From positions 496,001-560,000 of the forward strand of contig JAACJO010000016.1 in the NCBI GenBank assembly GCA_013368445.1: a stretch of DNA of 64,000 bases, read 5' to 3'. This DNA is from Leucocoprinus leucothites. Lineage: Eukaryota > Basidiomycota > Agaricomycetes > Agaricales > Agaricaceae. Every line of letters begins with the position of its first letter. Within the stretch, counting starts at the first letter, position 1. The position numbers and the translations under genes were made by a program. Shown piece after piece: positions 1-9,580 of the stretch. The notes beneath the pieces are model-generated. The model searched no databases and was not told the origin of the DNA. It was given only the letters and a program-made list of their open reading frames with translations.

Positions 1-276
1 TCATACCAGAGGCGGTTTATCATTCAGTGCTTTGAAGTCTGGCATGCTGCTGCACTTCAAGTTATAGACGCTTGGTTATACTAGGGCTCCGTTATGCATG
101 TCAATCTCCTTCTCTTATTAGTGTGGTAGACTGACCTTGAACCCAGGACTCAGTTCTCCAAGTCTCAAATCCAGACCTCGTCGTTTCCTTTCTCCCAATA
201 TCTAGTTCGAGCTGCCAGTGAATTTGCGCAAGGTATCTATGTTTCCATGAATTTTCTTGCCTTCCCCACAATAAGA

Positions 277-380
277 GCTTCCGTGGCTCAGTTGGTTAGA
301 GCGCCGGTCTCATATCTCAGTATGAGTAACCGTTTGGTTATCCAATCCGGAGATCACCAGTTCGATCCTGGTCGGGAGCA
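277..380 (+). tRNA. tRNA-Met(CAT), elongator type, with intron
   Basis: Cloverleaf with a 7-bp acceptor stem (277-283 with 373-379, one G-U pair), D arm GCTC/GAGC, anticodon CAT at 311-313 and T arm CCAG/CTGG around TTCGATC; discriminator A at 380. A 30-nt intron (315-344) follows position 37, the standard eukaryotic location. The intron carries TATGAG, which can pair with the anticodon-loop CTCATA as in pre-tRNAs. The T-T mismatch at the base of the anticodon stem is also found in yeast elongator tRNA-Met. Mature length is 74 nt before CCA addition. Internal A and B boxes serve as the Pol III promoter. Confidence 0.93.
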
Positions 381-833
381 TTCATGTTTTTGCCGCGATT
401 TTCCATCGAATAAAAGCGTTGCCAAGAACATACGTTTCAATGCTCTCAAATTCCCTGCAGTCAGAAGTCCCGTTTCGACATTCCAAGGTCCTTAGATGAA
501 GGCTATGAAGGGTACGAATATATATCCTGAATGTCTCTCCGTCCATCGTGCCATTCTACATTCATGGCGTTTACCTGCTGACGAAAGACAAGGTATTCTC
601 AAAATCCAGATTAATGAACCTTTTAGATATGGATGGGCGAGAAAATCAGAGCCCACACTGGCAGCAGCGAAATTGATGACGCCATGATCGTAGCGGTGCT
701 AACCAATTCTGGTTGCTTCCGGATCCATCAGCATCAGGGAATCTACCGTTGGGGAGCGCTCGGGAATATATAAATCAGCAAGTGCGCAGGAGCTAACCTT
801 AGACCCGGCGCTAATCTTCTTCCTCCAGTCATT
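381..833. other. intergenic, no gene seen
   Basis: Short open frames on the plus strand (247-687) run through the tRNA and show no protein character. A TATA-like 'atatataaa' near 768 lies about 65 nt before the start codon of the next gene and may belong to its promoter. Confidence 0.5.
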
Positions 834-1634
834 ATGGATTTCTTGAAGAATCTCACACACGACGATACTAAACCAGAGGGTCAGTCCAAGCCTGCACCCA
901 CACAGTCACACGAAGAACAGACCGATAACCTCCTCGAGAGGTTTGCCAACAAACTCCATATACCGGAAACCCCAGAACTCACTCAGCCCCCACCACCACC
1001 TCCTGCACCTGAAGATAAATCCCTCTTCGAGAAACTCGGTGATCAGCTGAGTGGCGAGGATACCAAACCACCCACTCCTCCTCAAACAGCCAAACACGGA
1101 CACGAGAGCATCTTTAATAAAATCGGTGATGCCGTCGATAACCTCAGCGGAAAACCGGCCTCTCCACCGCCTCCTCCCCCTGCCCCCGCTAAATCGGAGA
1201 ACATCTTTGACAAGATCGGTGATGCATTTTCAGGAGAAAGGCAGCATGCACCTCCCCCGCCCCCGCCTAAGCCTGAGGGGATTTTCGATAAGATCTCCGA
1301 TGCTCTGCGTGGTGGAAAGCACGAGCAGCCGCAGAAACCGCAGACTCTTGGAGATAAAATCGGGGATAAGGTGAATAACGCGTTTGGTGGTGGTGCTCGA
1401 GGTGAAGCACAGGAGGATCATCTAGACAAAGGTTCGTGATCGCCTGTGATCACTTCGGTCTTTGAAATCAGCAAAGATCTCATGAGTGTTGGAATAGCTA
1501 TTGATTTCGTGCAAGAACATGTTTTGAAGGAAGGCGCGCAGAGCAATGAGAGTGCGTTTGAACAGGCAAAGGATGAGCGGATCGCAGGCGTGCTTCGGCA
1601 CGTCATTGGGAAGGAGAAGAAGGACAATGAGTGA
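834..1634 (+). CDS. Proline-rich repeat protein, 'beta-flanking protein'-like
   Basis: Exon 1 encodes five copies of a short amphipathic module (pattern F-[DEN]-K-[IL]-[GS]-D followed by about six residues and a glycine) separated by proline tracts. After one short intron the C-terminus reads DLMSVGIAIDFVQEHVLKEG, then NESAFEQAKDERIAGVLR. This C-terminal signature and the GDKV..AFGGG stretch match small fungal proteins often annotated 'beta-flanking protein', which I recall as unknown in function. The intron is either 1432-1476 (GTTCGT..AAAG, 45 nt) or 1436-1471 (GTGATC..CAG, 36 nt); both restore the frame. Homologues usually have one or two modules, so the five-fold repeat is the unusual part. 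Function is not known and no mating-type homeodomain gene is visible nearby. Confidence 0.72.
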
Positions 1635-2673
1635 CCGAGCTTTGATCCGGAGAGTGGATGATACCTTGTAATTGTACCATAATACCTTGACTGGCCTAGC
1701 GCGCCTGGATCATCTAACGACTGTGTATATCCTGAAATCGATGTACTGCTAATAAGACCGATTCTTTTACTTCTGCAAGACTCAATGATCCGTATCCTCA
1801 GCCAGCATTTCGATGTTGCAATACAGCTAGCAATATCTCCCATGAACGGGCCCGGTTTTGAAAAGTTTCTTGTTCGTCCATGCATGGAGAACAGTTGTGA
1901 TGTCCGAGTAATCGAACTATTTGACTCATGCTCGAAACCGTTGTACTTGGCTCACAACAATGAATTTCAGGCGTCCGACGGTGAATGAGGATGAAGGGAG
2001 TAGACCTAAAGTCAGGGGAGAGTCGATCTTAGTGTTAAGTGAACCGGCGAGTTCAGGAAAACGCACCTGCTGCGGCAGGGGAAGGGGGTTGGCATGCTGA
2101 CGCCTAAGGGAACCATAACCAAAAGCTGGTCTTTCGTACTGAGTGCAGAAAAGAAACACCGCGAGGATCTGGCGGTGGTATCAGATTTCTGTGGGTATGA
2201 GTTAGTCAGAAGTAGTCGCATAAGAGGCTGGCCAATGGCAAGGGTGCGAGCAATTTAGTACTCATTTCAACCTACCATTGCCGAAAGATGGGCAAACTCG
2301 GCGCCTTCTGAGGGTACTTATGACACCACTGGATTAGGCTTGTCAGACAAGTGCTCGTGACAAGCTGTTGCCTGTTATGAGGAGGATCACGTCTCTTGGC
2401 AAGGTCGAAGCCTTCGGAATTTGAGCGTCGAGATTTAACCCAAGCATGGAAAGTCGAACAGTGTTGAGTGCTCGACAAGGAGTGTGGAAGCACGGAGAAG
2501 TGGTCAGATTAAGGTTATTAGATACCCTATCTATGTTGCGTAGCAGAATAAGAAAGAGGAGGGATATATAGTGATTATCACAACACTACACGAACCTACG
2601 AACCAAGGTCAGCGACGTGTCGTTCGAAACCAGATAATACGCACCAGTGTCCGAAATGCTGAGTGGTATACGA
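1635..2673. other. intergenic, no gene supported
   Basis: This lies between two gene 3' ends, so both 3' UTRs sit here. Overlapping minus-strand open frames at 1926-2159 and 2012-2221 lack splice support, domain motifs and a promoter. The purine-rich segment 2060-2100 has biased composition. I see nothing assignable. Confidence 0.4.
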
Positions 2674-3614
2674 TCATGACTTTGTATCCGAAGTAGAGCT
2701 AGAAGGTTTCGATCCTTCTATAGCTGATACGTCTCGCGTGACAGAATCAATCTCCGCCTGCCATTTCTCGCTGTGAACATCGGTCCAGCCGCCCTTCAGC
2801 CCAATCCAAATGATGCGTTCCAGCACTCTCGTCAGCTCGTCGTTCCTGAGTGCTACTGAGTTCAAGACTGCAATGACAGACCGGGAATCGTACCTTTCCT
2901 TCAACGCGTCGATCTCTGAATCCCACTTCTTCTCCAGACTACCTGCTCTCTCCGTCAATTCATTTACCTTACTCGAGAGTTCCTCCAGCTGGTCGTCAAC
3001 TGCATCCTTCCGCTTGGACTGTGACCGAGAAGAGCGCCATTGCTCTCCTATGATTATTGCCGCTGCAACACTAAACATGAAGCCTTCGGCGAGAAAGTTG
3101 GCCCCATTCTCGATGGCCCTAATAATAACCGTCAGGAACATTTCGGAAGTATAAGTAGAGACACACCTTGATTCTGAGAGAGGACGAATATGACGTGCGG
3201 GTTCTCCTAGCATATTCGTCCGAAGTCTGATTTCGGTGCGATGGAGAAATTGCGCAAGGTCAACACACATGTCGCGAAAGCGCTCATGCCTACGAGGAAT
3301 GAGCTTAAGCCGTGAATAGAGACGCGTAGAGACTCACTCTCTCGCCTGGTTCTTAACCCTCAAAGCTATAGGTTTGGCTACCGTCTAGCCGAAGCCAGGG
3401 AAGAATACAGTGACGAGAGGCCAGTGTCATGTCAAGTGGTGATCCAGAATGTGATGATTGAGCGCGTTCCGGGATATTGTTTTGGTTTGGTGATTCAAGC
3501 ACGAAAAGAAAAGCACCCTTTATTTCAGTTCTGACTGTCATGAAGCGGCAGGTCCAGTTGATTTGCAAGCTTGCTTACCCGAATGATAAGTGTCGCAATT
3601 TTCACGGATGCCAT
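2674..3614 (-). CDS. OPA3: OPA3-like mitochondrial protein
   Basis: Four exons, 5' to 3' on the minus strand: 3614-3579, 3384-3338, 3289-3167, 3118-2674; they sum to 651 nt (216 aa). The start MASVKIATLIIR, then TVAKPIALRVKNQAREHERFRD, then the block ending AIENGANFLAEGFMFSVAA, and a C-terminal coiled coil (about residues 95-145) follow the OPA3 family pattern. OPA3 proteins localise to mitochondria and in humans are mutated in optic atrophy type 3 and methylglutaconic aciduria; the molecular role is still unsettled. The third intron (3119-3166) is 48 nt with no stop, so the unspliced frame also stays open. The very short first exon is supported by the conserved N-terminus and a GTAAGC donor. 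Confidence 0.88.
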
Positions 3615-4480
3615 TTCTTGCTGGTCCTATAACCCTTCCAGGAGAATAGAGGAAATGCACACTGAAGAGATATGAAGTCTATGAGGAGCTGACAGGGGTA
3701 AGGGTAGAGACTGGAGAGTCAGTGGCCGAAGCAAATCGCATTCACGGCAGCGGAATCCGGACCGTTATTGATCCGGCCTCCCGTCGACGGTCGAATTGGT
3801 TCGCAATCAGTCTTTAGTCCAGGTTACTCCGATCCGAATCTCACACAACTCACACTCACCGGGGCCTCAAGATACTCTGGAAAAAATTTCTGTCCTCTAG
3901 TTTGACTTTAACGTCATGAGTATTTTCGTTGGCTAACCGCATTCTTTTGGTACCAGTTGGCGCTCAAGCTCTAGCCAGACCTTTGGACCTTTATTCCCAA
4001 ATCACTTTGACCAACATCTCTCCATGTAGTGTTCTTCTGGTGCATATTCGCGCCCTGTATTGAACCAAGAGTCGTTTCTTCTGGCCATCTCAATTGTTTC
4101 TCTGAATCTGATTACTAGAACAAGCTGCTTGTCCGTATCTCGTCCTTCTCAGCATGATGAATCCTGCCCCGCGCCCGTTTCGACTTCATCATTACTCTGC
4201 TTACCTCAAGGAATTCTTCACTAACAGTTTTTCTTCCACCCCGCCTGCTATCCGGGTTCAAGGATCGGTCCGTTTGCGCTTCATAATCTGTGATCCTTGC
4301 GCTCATTCGCTTACATCTGCTATACTGGAGAATACGCTCCAGAGCAATATCAGTAAGATCTTAGATTCCTGGGATGTGCGTTTCGCCTTTTCCCAAGTAA
4401 TTGGCTGATAGTATTCACGGACTAGAAACCGCGAGATTCGCTGTGGTTGACTCACTAGAATCTTCTTTTCATTGCCTCTC
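3615..4480. other. intergenic, divergent promoters
   Basis: Region between the OPA3 start and the orphan gene start. Small open frames on both strands (4115-4408) overlap each other and have no support. No repeats or RNA genes seen. Confidence 0.4.
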
Positions 4481-4487
4481 TATATAA
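4481..4487 (+). promoter_or_regulatory. TATA box
   Basis: TATATAA lies 55 nt before the start codon at 4542, at the distance expected for a core promoter with a short 5' UTR, and supports 4542 as the first coding exon. Confidence 0.55.
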
Positions 4488-4541
4488 CCTGGTGTTTCTT
4501 GATTTACCCCCCAGGACCTAGTGTCTCTCCGATACCACAAT

Positions 4542-5694
4542 ATGAACCCCCAGTTTGTACAACTCTTTCCTTATGTTTTGACTGGCATCCTTTTAGGAAC
4601 TCTCATTCCTTTCGGTAATAACGCCCCTCCTGAAAACAGGAGGCGTGCTCTACTTTTCCCCGCCGCTGGCGACGAGGCCCGTGCCTTACCACCTGGAGTG
4701 GATAACAATACAAGAAACCACTCCAGATTATATGGACTGCTGTGAGCGCAACACTTTCATTAACCACAGATTCTTATTCCTCTTTAGAGTCCGTTGCATG
4801 GCGTCCATCCAGGACGCCATTGGTGCATTCTATGCCCTCTCCACCACTCTCCAACGTGGGGACTCTCAAGCTCCTCACGTATCGACAGGTACTGCCGACC
4901 CGCGCAACAAGCTATTGTCCGCCACCCAGGCCCTCGGGTGGACTGGACTTGCTGGTGTCTCGGCGGATGGCCTGTCCAACATCGGAACCTTACGAGGCCC
5001 CGAGGGTAGTTTGACTACCCAGGACGAACAATCATATGTTCGTCGCTACATTAGTTACACCCTTGTGGATGTTCTCTCTCGGCGTGACGACGCCGTGTTG
5101 AGCCCCGGGGTGCTTAACGACTTAGCGAGGAATTTCGCTCGAACAGGCCGTGCCCCCTCGCTCCCCTCGCTCGCTGGCAACCTTCACCTCGACGACGACG
5201 ATATCGCCTTCGTCTTACGCAGCATGGTGGAGATCGCGAGCCTGGTAATCGCCCTCATCTCTCGCATCGAGAATGAGGCGGATATCAGGGCCGCCTTTCG
5301 CCACTTCGCCGAAGACCCAACCGCTTGGGCTCGGTACTCGACTCCACCCTGTTCTGCCGACCTCCCCAGCATCGAGCGAATTGTGCAACAGACCCATCGC
5401 TCCCGAGGGCCTTCATTCCGCAATCTCACTGTCGGTCCGCCCCGCTTCCCCTCCCGTGCCGGTGCCACTGGCAAGGCCGCCCTTTCCTTTAGTGTTACCC
5501 TTGCGCCCTTCAATGGTAACCCTACTTTTACCTATGGAGGAGGCCCTATCCCCGATGCCGAGGCTGGCACTGAGACAGTCGCACTCCGTGATGAAGAAGT
5601 AGAGTACCTGGCGGCTTTGTTCGTAGTTGCCTTGATGCAGTTCCACGCCAGAGGTGCCGCATCTGCACTCAGCTTCAAGCGTGCGGGCTTCTGA
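4542..5694 (+). CDS. Orphan protein with hydrophobic N-terminus
   Basis: Two exons: 4542-4741 and 4788-5694 (368 aa). The 46-nt intron has a GTGAGC donor, a TTAAC branch-like site and a TCTTTAG acceptor, and joins the frames exactly. The N-terminus has one hydrophobic segment (about residues 8-24, FPYVLTGILLGTLIPFG), which could be a signal anchor or signal peptide. The rest is soluble, arginine- and alanine-rich, with helical blocks (for example QSYVRRYISYTLVDVLSRRD) and an acidic DDDDI stretch near the middle. I recognise no family, no catalytic motif and no repeat. A possible polyadenylation signal AATAAA lies at 5877. It may be a lineage-specific gene. Confidence 0.7.
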
Positions 5695-6779
5695 TTCCGC
5701 CTGACAATTTTTCCGTGACACCTCTAACATGTATTCCACGATTATTACGACTTTCCCCTTGTTTTTTCTTTGCTTAGTAGTATCTGCTCTCAAGTTGCTT
5801 TCAGTGTTGCTGTATTACGTCCCTGCCCTTTGTACTGTTTTCCTAGCTTTCAATCTATGCTTTTGACACACCGAGAATAAATCAGTTTTTGCTCTGTACT
5901 TCACTGCTAACCTATGCACCTCTGTCGAGGGCTCTACAGTCCAAACCAGTGCTTGGTTTAACTCGTAAGCACAATAACAACGTTACCAGCCCATTGCCCG
6001 GATTCTCCGATTGAGTCATGGAGGAATAGCCTTTCTTGAAGTATGAGGCCTTGAGGCTTGAGATTTCCTTACCAAGGAGCCCGAGTCACCGAAAGTTCGA
6101 CTTCTGAATCCTTATAGAAGCACGAGATTCAGACGATTGGACGCATAGATTATGGATTCCCAACACTTCTTTTTGACAACACCAAACATGAACGCCCGGA
6201 GGCGCAAGCACACTACACAGCCTCGTGAATAGCCACCAATGAAGCTCGACTGTGCAATCAGCGAAGGTGGACTGTGGCCTTTTCGCTGCGCGCGTATGTC
6301 ACGAACAAGCATTGGAAAGGGTGACATACCCCGTATGTCGGCGCGCAGCCTCATTAATCATTAATCAAACTTTGCGTGCCTCGTGTTCACCCTTCTATTG
6401 ACTCGAGTGATGGTGATTGACAGCTTGTGCTGTACTTTTAGTTAAGTCTTCAATGGTCTACAACCTCCTAGAAGCTTTATTTATAGGCCCAGAAGAAATG
6501 ACTCCTGTGACATGGTCCAAGAAATTTTTGTCTGGCTTATTGGAGGCGGCCATTACTTCACTTAGTTCACACAGGATGAATTTAAGAATAAGCTTAATTG
6601 ATGATATTTCTTTTTGATTGTCAGAGTATAGACTGTAAACTACACAAGAGTGGTATACTCTACAGTACATATTCAGATAAACAAAAAATAATATCAACAA
6701 AAAAAATTCATATAAAATAAGTTAGTACCAACATCATACCCAGTCTGAAAGAGGCTCATTAGTATTATATCTACAGGAA
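5695..6779. other. intergenic, AT-rich, no gene seen
   Basis: Starts with the 3' UTR of the orphan gene. 6590-6780 is strongly AT-rich with A and T runs. A minus-strand frame at 6458-6700 has no support. A 21-nt element beginning CTGGGTATG (minus strand, about 6732-6752) recurs about 90 nt upstream at about 6818-6840. Confidence 0.4.
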
Positions 6780-7001
6780 TCAAGGAAAAGGCATACTCAC
6801 ATAGCCGTTGTTGGGTAGTACCAACACCATACCCAGAACTAAGAGAGAGAGGTTAGCAAAAAGCAAGCAATAATCAAGTGAATAATCACTTGCCGGCAGA
6901 ACTGGGTGGACCGATGGAGGTGGTGGAGAGGTCATGGTACGACCTCGGTTTGGGGGGGGGGATCCGGGGGCGAGTGAGCTAGCAACACTGTCGGGGTCCA
7001 C
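6780..7001 (-). CDS. Possible 5' end of a small gene, weak
   Basis: The minus-strand start at 7001 opens a short proline- and serine-rich stretch (MDPDSVASSLAPGSPPP). It is followed by a well-formed intron-like segment (donor GTGATT, CTAAC branch, TCTTAG acceptor, about 6843-6885) and then ILGMVLVLPNNGY. A second donor GTGAGT follows, with TACTAAT and a TTTCAG acceptor. The downstream exon soon runs into AT-rich sequence and stops, so no complete protein emerges. It could be a decayed gene or a spliced non-coding transcript. Confidence 0.2.
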   Translation of the reverse strand: MDPDSVASSLAPGSPPPNRGRTMTSPPPPSVHPVLPASDYSLDYCLLFANLSLLVLGMVLVLPNNGYVSMPFP

Positions 7002-8216
7002 TATGTGAGTGGGACGGGGACGGATTGATATAGGAGGAGGTGTGGAGCCACGGGGCTCGCGATTGTTCGGGTGTGAGGAGACGACGCGGTCAGTTATGAC
7101 GGCGTCGTCGATCGAGCGATGATACTAATAAAATATCAAATGTGGGGCGTCGGCGTAGTTTGACGATGGGGGGTGCCGGATGGGACGGCGAGAGTGGCGA
7201 CGGGGGGGTGGAATGCGAATGTCGGCGGCGGCGGCGACTCGTCAGTCCAACGTTTAGAAAATAAAATAAAACAAGACTGGAAGTGATTTCTTCTCTTCTC
7301 TTCGAAATCCCTTTTAGTCTTTTTATTTCAACCTTTTCGAAAGGTTGGTCGCAGCGTCAAGCTGCGTGAAGCGCGCGACAGTGAGCTGACAACGACGGCG
7401 GACACGGAAGAAATAAGTTAGGACTTGAAGAGGGAAAGCGATAGGAGGGCGTACGTTGTTTTATAAAGCCAATACTAGTGGCATGAGGCGGAAGGGTGGA
7501 TGTTCTAGAAACAAGAGGAAGGACTCAATGAGCTGCGTGGTCTTAAGAGGAGAAGAGGAGAGGAACGTATGTCGTTGTACTGGTAAAGCTGTATGCTCGA
7601 GTTCCCGAGTCACGAATATCACGATCTATCGTAGAGGCGACTCGGGGAAATGTGAATGAACGCTTAGGAAATCCTTGAATCTAAACAATGGATTGTGGTG
7701 GGATAATGGTTCAGGTCGAACTCGGAGACCAGGATTTCAGGCATTTGACAAGTCGATATCGTTCTATAAGGTTCGAAAATACATGAATGCGAGAAAGGGG
7801 ACTATGATCGGGAAGGTACACAACTCATTAATCCTGAATCAGAAAGAAGCTGTATTGAGAGCTGGGGCGCGGTAGGAGTCAGACTATACTATTTTTGGAG
7901 CATCTACCAGATCTGCTAGTCACTCGATTGCTGTAGCAGACGCCGCGGATGTTCAGGCCATATGACTCTGGATTATCAACTACAGGGCATAGGAACGGCT
8001 GAAAGTTGCCGCGGATCGTTCGCTGAGAAGTTTGGAGATTGATGGGGTTTGACTGCGGTTTTTCCCGAAAATTCGGTGAAATCTTTACTCGCAAACGAAC
8101 CGACCATACGAGCTGATTTGAACACGAGGCACAGGCAGGCGAATGATGATATTCTAGATGTGTTCTGTTGGTGATACGAAGTGGAAAGGTCGGTCCTATG
8201 GGGGACAGAGAGGTGC
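7002..8216. other. intergenic; GC-rich block then featureless
   Basis: 7000-7260 is GC-rich with G runs and an inverted repeat, GACGACGC near 7080 facing GGCGTCGTC near 7101. Plus-strand frames at 7456-7875 and a minus frame at 7879-8223 lack splice signals and domain character; the latter overlaps the 3' UTR of the TrpRS gene. Confidence 0.4.
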
Positions 8217-9532
8217 TTAGCAAAGTCCTAAACGATCCCTAACATGCCTCATCGTCTCGCTCGACAGCTCCTTCGCTTTTCTGGCACCCTCATCTGCAAC
8301 TTGCACAAGATAGACACGCTCCTCGCGTATTCGGGAAAATTCTCCTTGTGGCTTTCGGAGCAGTTCAACGACGGCTTCGGCGACATCGGCTTTCAGCTCC
8401 TTGTGTCCTGTGCTCTCGTAACGAGTCGCAACGGTGTTGACATCCTCGTTTGTGCATGCTGCTAGGATGCTGAGGAGGTTGGCCGCTCCGGGGCGGTTGA
8501 TGGGATCATAGGTAACGCCGAGTGTCGTGTCAGTCACGGCGCCCCGGATTTTTGCTTGGATTTGGGATGGTGTGTCCGTGAGGAGGATACGGGAACGGAC
8601 ATCGGGTGCGGATTTGGACATTTTAGCAGTGGGATCCTTGAGGGAGAGAATGCGCCGCGTTGGGGCTGGTGGTGGTTGAGTTCCATGGCATGGACCAAGT
8701 GAGATGGGTGCACCTACTATCGACCAGGGTAGGAAGGGGGAAGAGAGGATGTTCAGATTTGCAGGTACGGTTGAAGGCTTCGGCAAGGTCACGAGTTAGT
8801 TCCAAGTGTTGGGTCTGGTCTTCACCAACGGGAACGTGAGTTGCCCTTGAAGAGAAACAAAATAAACAATTACCCAAACAGAGATAGTAAGAGAGCGCAC
8901 CGGTAGACCAGAATATCTGCAGCTTGAAGCGAAGGGTATGTGAGTAGCCCTGCGTTCAGCAAAGACTCATCCACGTCGGACTCTTCCGCGTTCCGAGAAG
9001 TGGCGATACGGGATTTCCAGGTAGTCATTCGGAGTAGTTTTCCGACAGGCGTAAGGCAGTTCATCAACCAGCCCAACTCAAGGTGATCTTGGTTCTGCAG
9101 CACGCGTTAGTGGCGAGTTTGTTCTCTTCGAGTTTGGTGATACGCACATGGTCCTGGTGGAAGATAATTGACCTTTTGGGGTCCAGTCCAATAGCGAGTA
9201 ACGTGGCAAGCATGTCCCAGCGCGAGGCTGCAAGCTCTTTGGGATTTTGCGGCAATGTCAGAGCATGCCAGCCGACAATCATGAAGAGCAGGTCATCTTG
9301 GGGGTCAGAAGCCTCCTGGAGCTTGACCCAGTTTGAGAGAGCGCCCAGGTAATTGCCTAGCTATCATGGGTAAGGCTTGTTGGCGGCTTGATATACATTG
9401 ACTCACATGTGGAATACCAGTAGGCTGGATGCCAGAGAGAACTGTGCGCTTGGAATGGACTAAACGACGGCCAAGGGCCCTGGTATGATGGAGGGTAAAG
9501 CGAGAGAACATTTCAGACACAGCCACTGACAT
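8217..9532 (-). CDS. MSW1: Tryptophanyl-tRNA synthetase, mitochondrial
   Basis: Five exons: 9532-9407, 9360-9148, 9094-8901, 8845-8718, 8665-8217 (1110 nt, 369 aa), all phases consistent. It charges mitochondrial tRNA-Trp with tryptophan (class I aminoacyl-tRNA synthetase). The TrpRS form of the HIGH signature, TGIPHLGNYLG, spans the exon 1/2 junction. [17 protein letters not shown] and the KMSKS loop AKMSKSAPD are intact. The first ~30 residues are basic and hydroxylated ([20 protein letters not shown]), as in a mitochondrial presequence. Length fits the bacterial-type organellar enzyme rather than the longer cytosolic one. A second Met at codon 8 could be the real start. Its start codon faces NAA35 only 48 bp away. 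Confidence 0.95.
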
Positions 9533-9580
9533 TTGATCTTAAGTTATACTTTCTTATCCTCTAAGCTTACCTTCCTATCC
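9533..9580. promoter_or_regulatory. Compact bidirectional promoter (48 bp between start codons)
   Basis: Only 48 bp separate the TrpRS start codon (minus) from the NAA35 start codon (plus). Both 5' UTRs and core promoters must overlap each other or reach into the opposing coding sequence. The plus strand contains CT-rich TTTCTTATCCTCT, typical of short fungal promoters. No TATA box is present. Confidence 0.6.

Noticed and set aside
1926..2221. Minus-strand overlapping ORFs between the beta-flanking-like gene and OPA3
   Set aside because: Three overlapping frames, none with protein-family character or introns; the region is probably 3' UTR and spacer.
4521..5694. Overlapping small membrane ORF plus downstream ORF, resembling a viral triple-gene-block protein 2 followed by a coat protein (integrated viral element)
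   Set aside because: The resemblance is one short stretch (GDEARALP). A well-formed 46-nt intron with matching phase joins the two frames into a single cellular gene with a TATA box, and the downstream part has no coat-protein signature.
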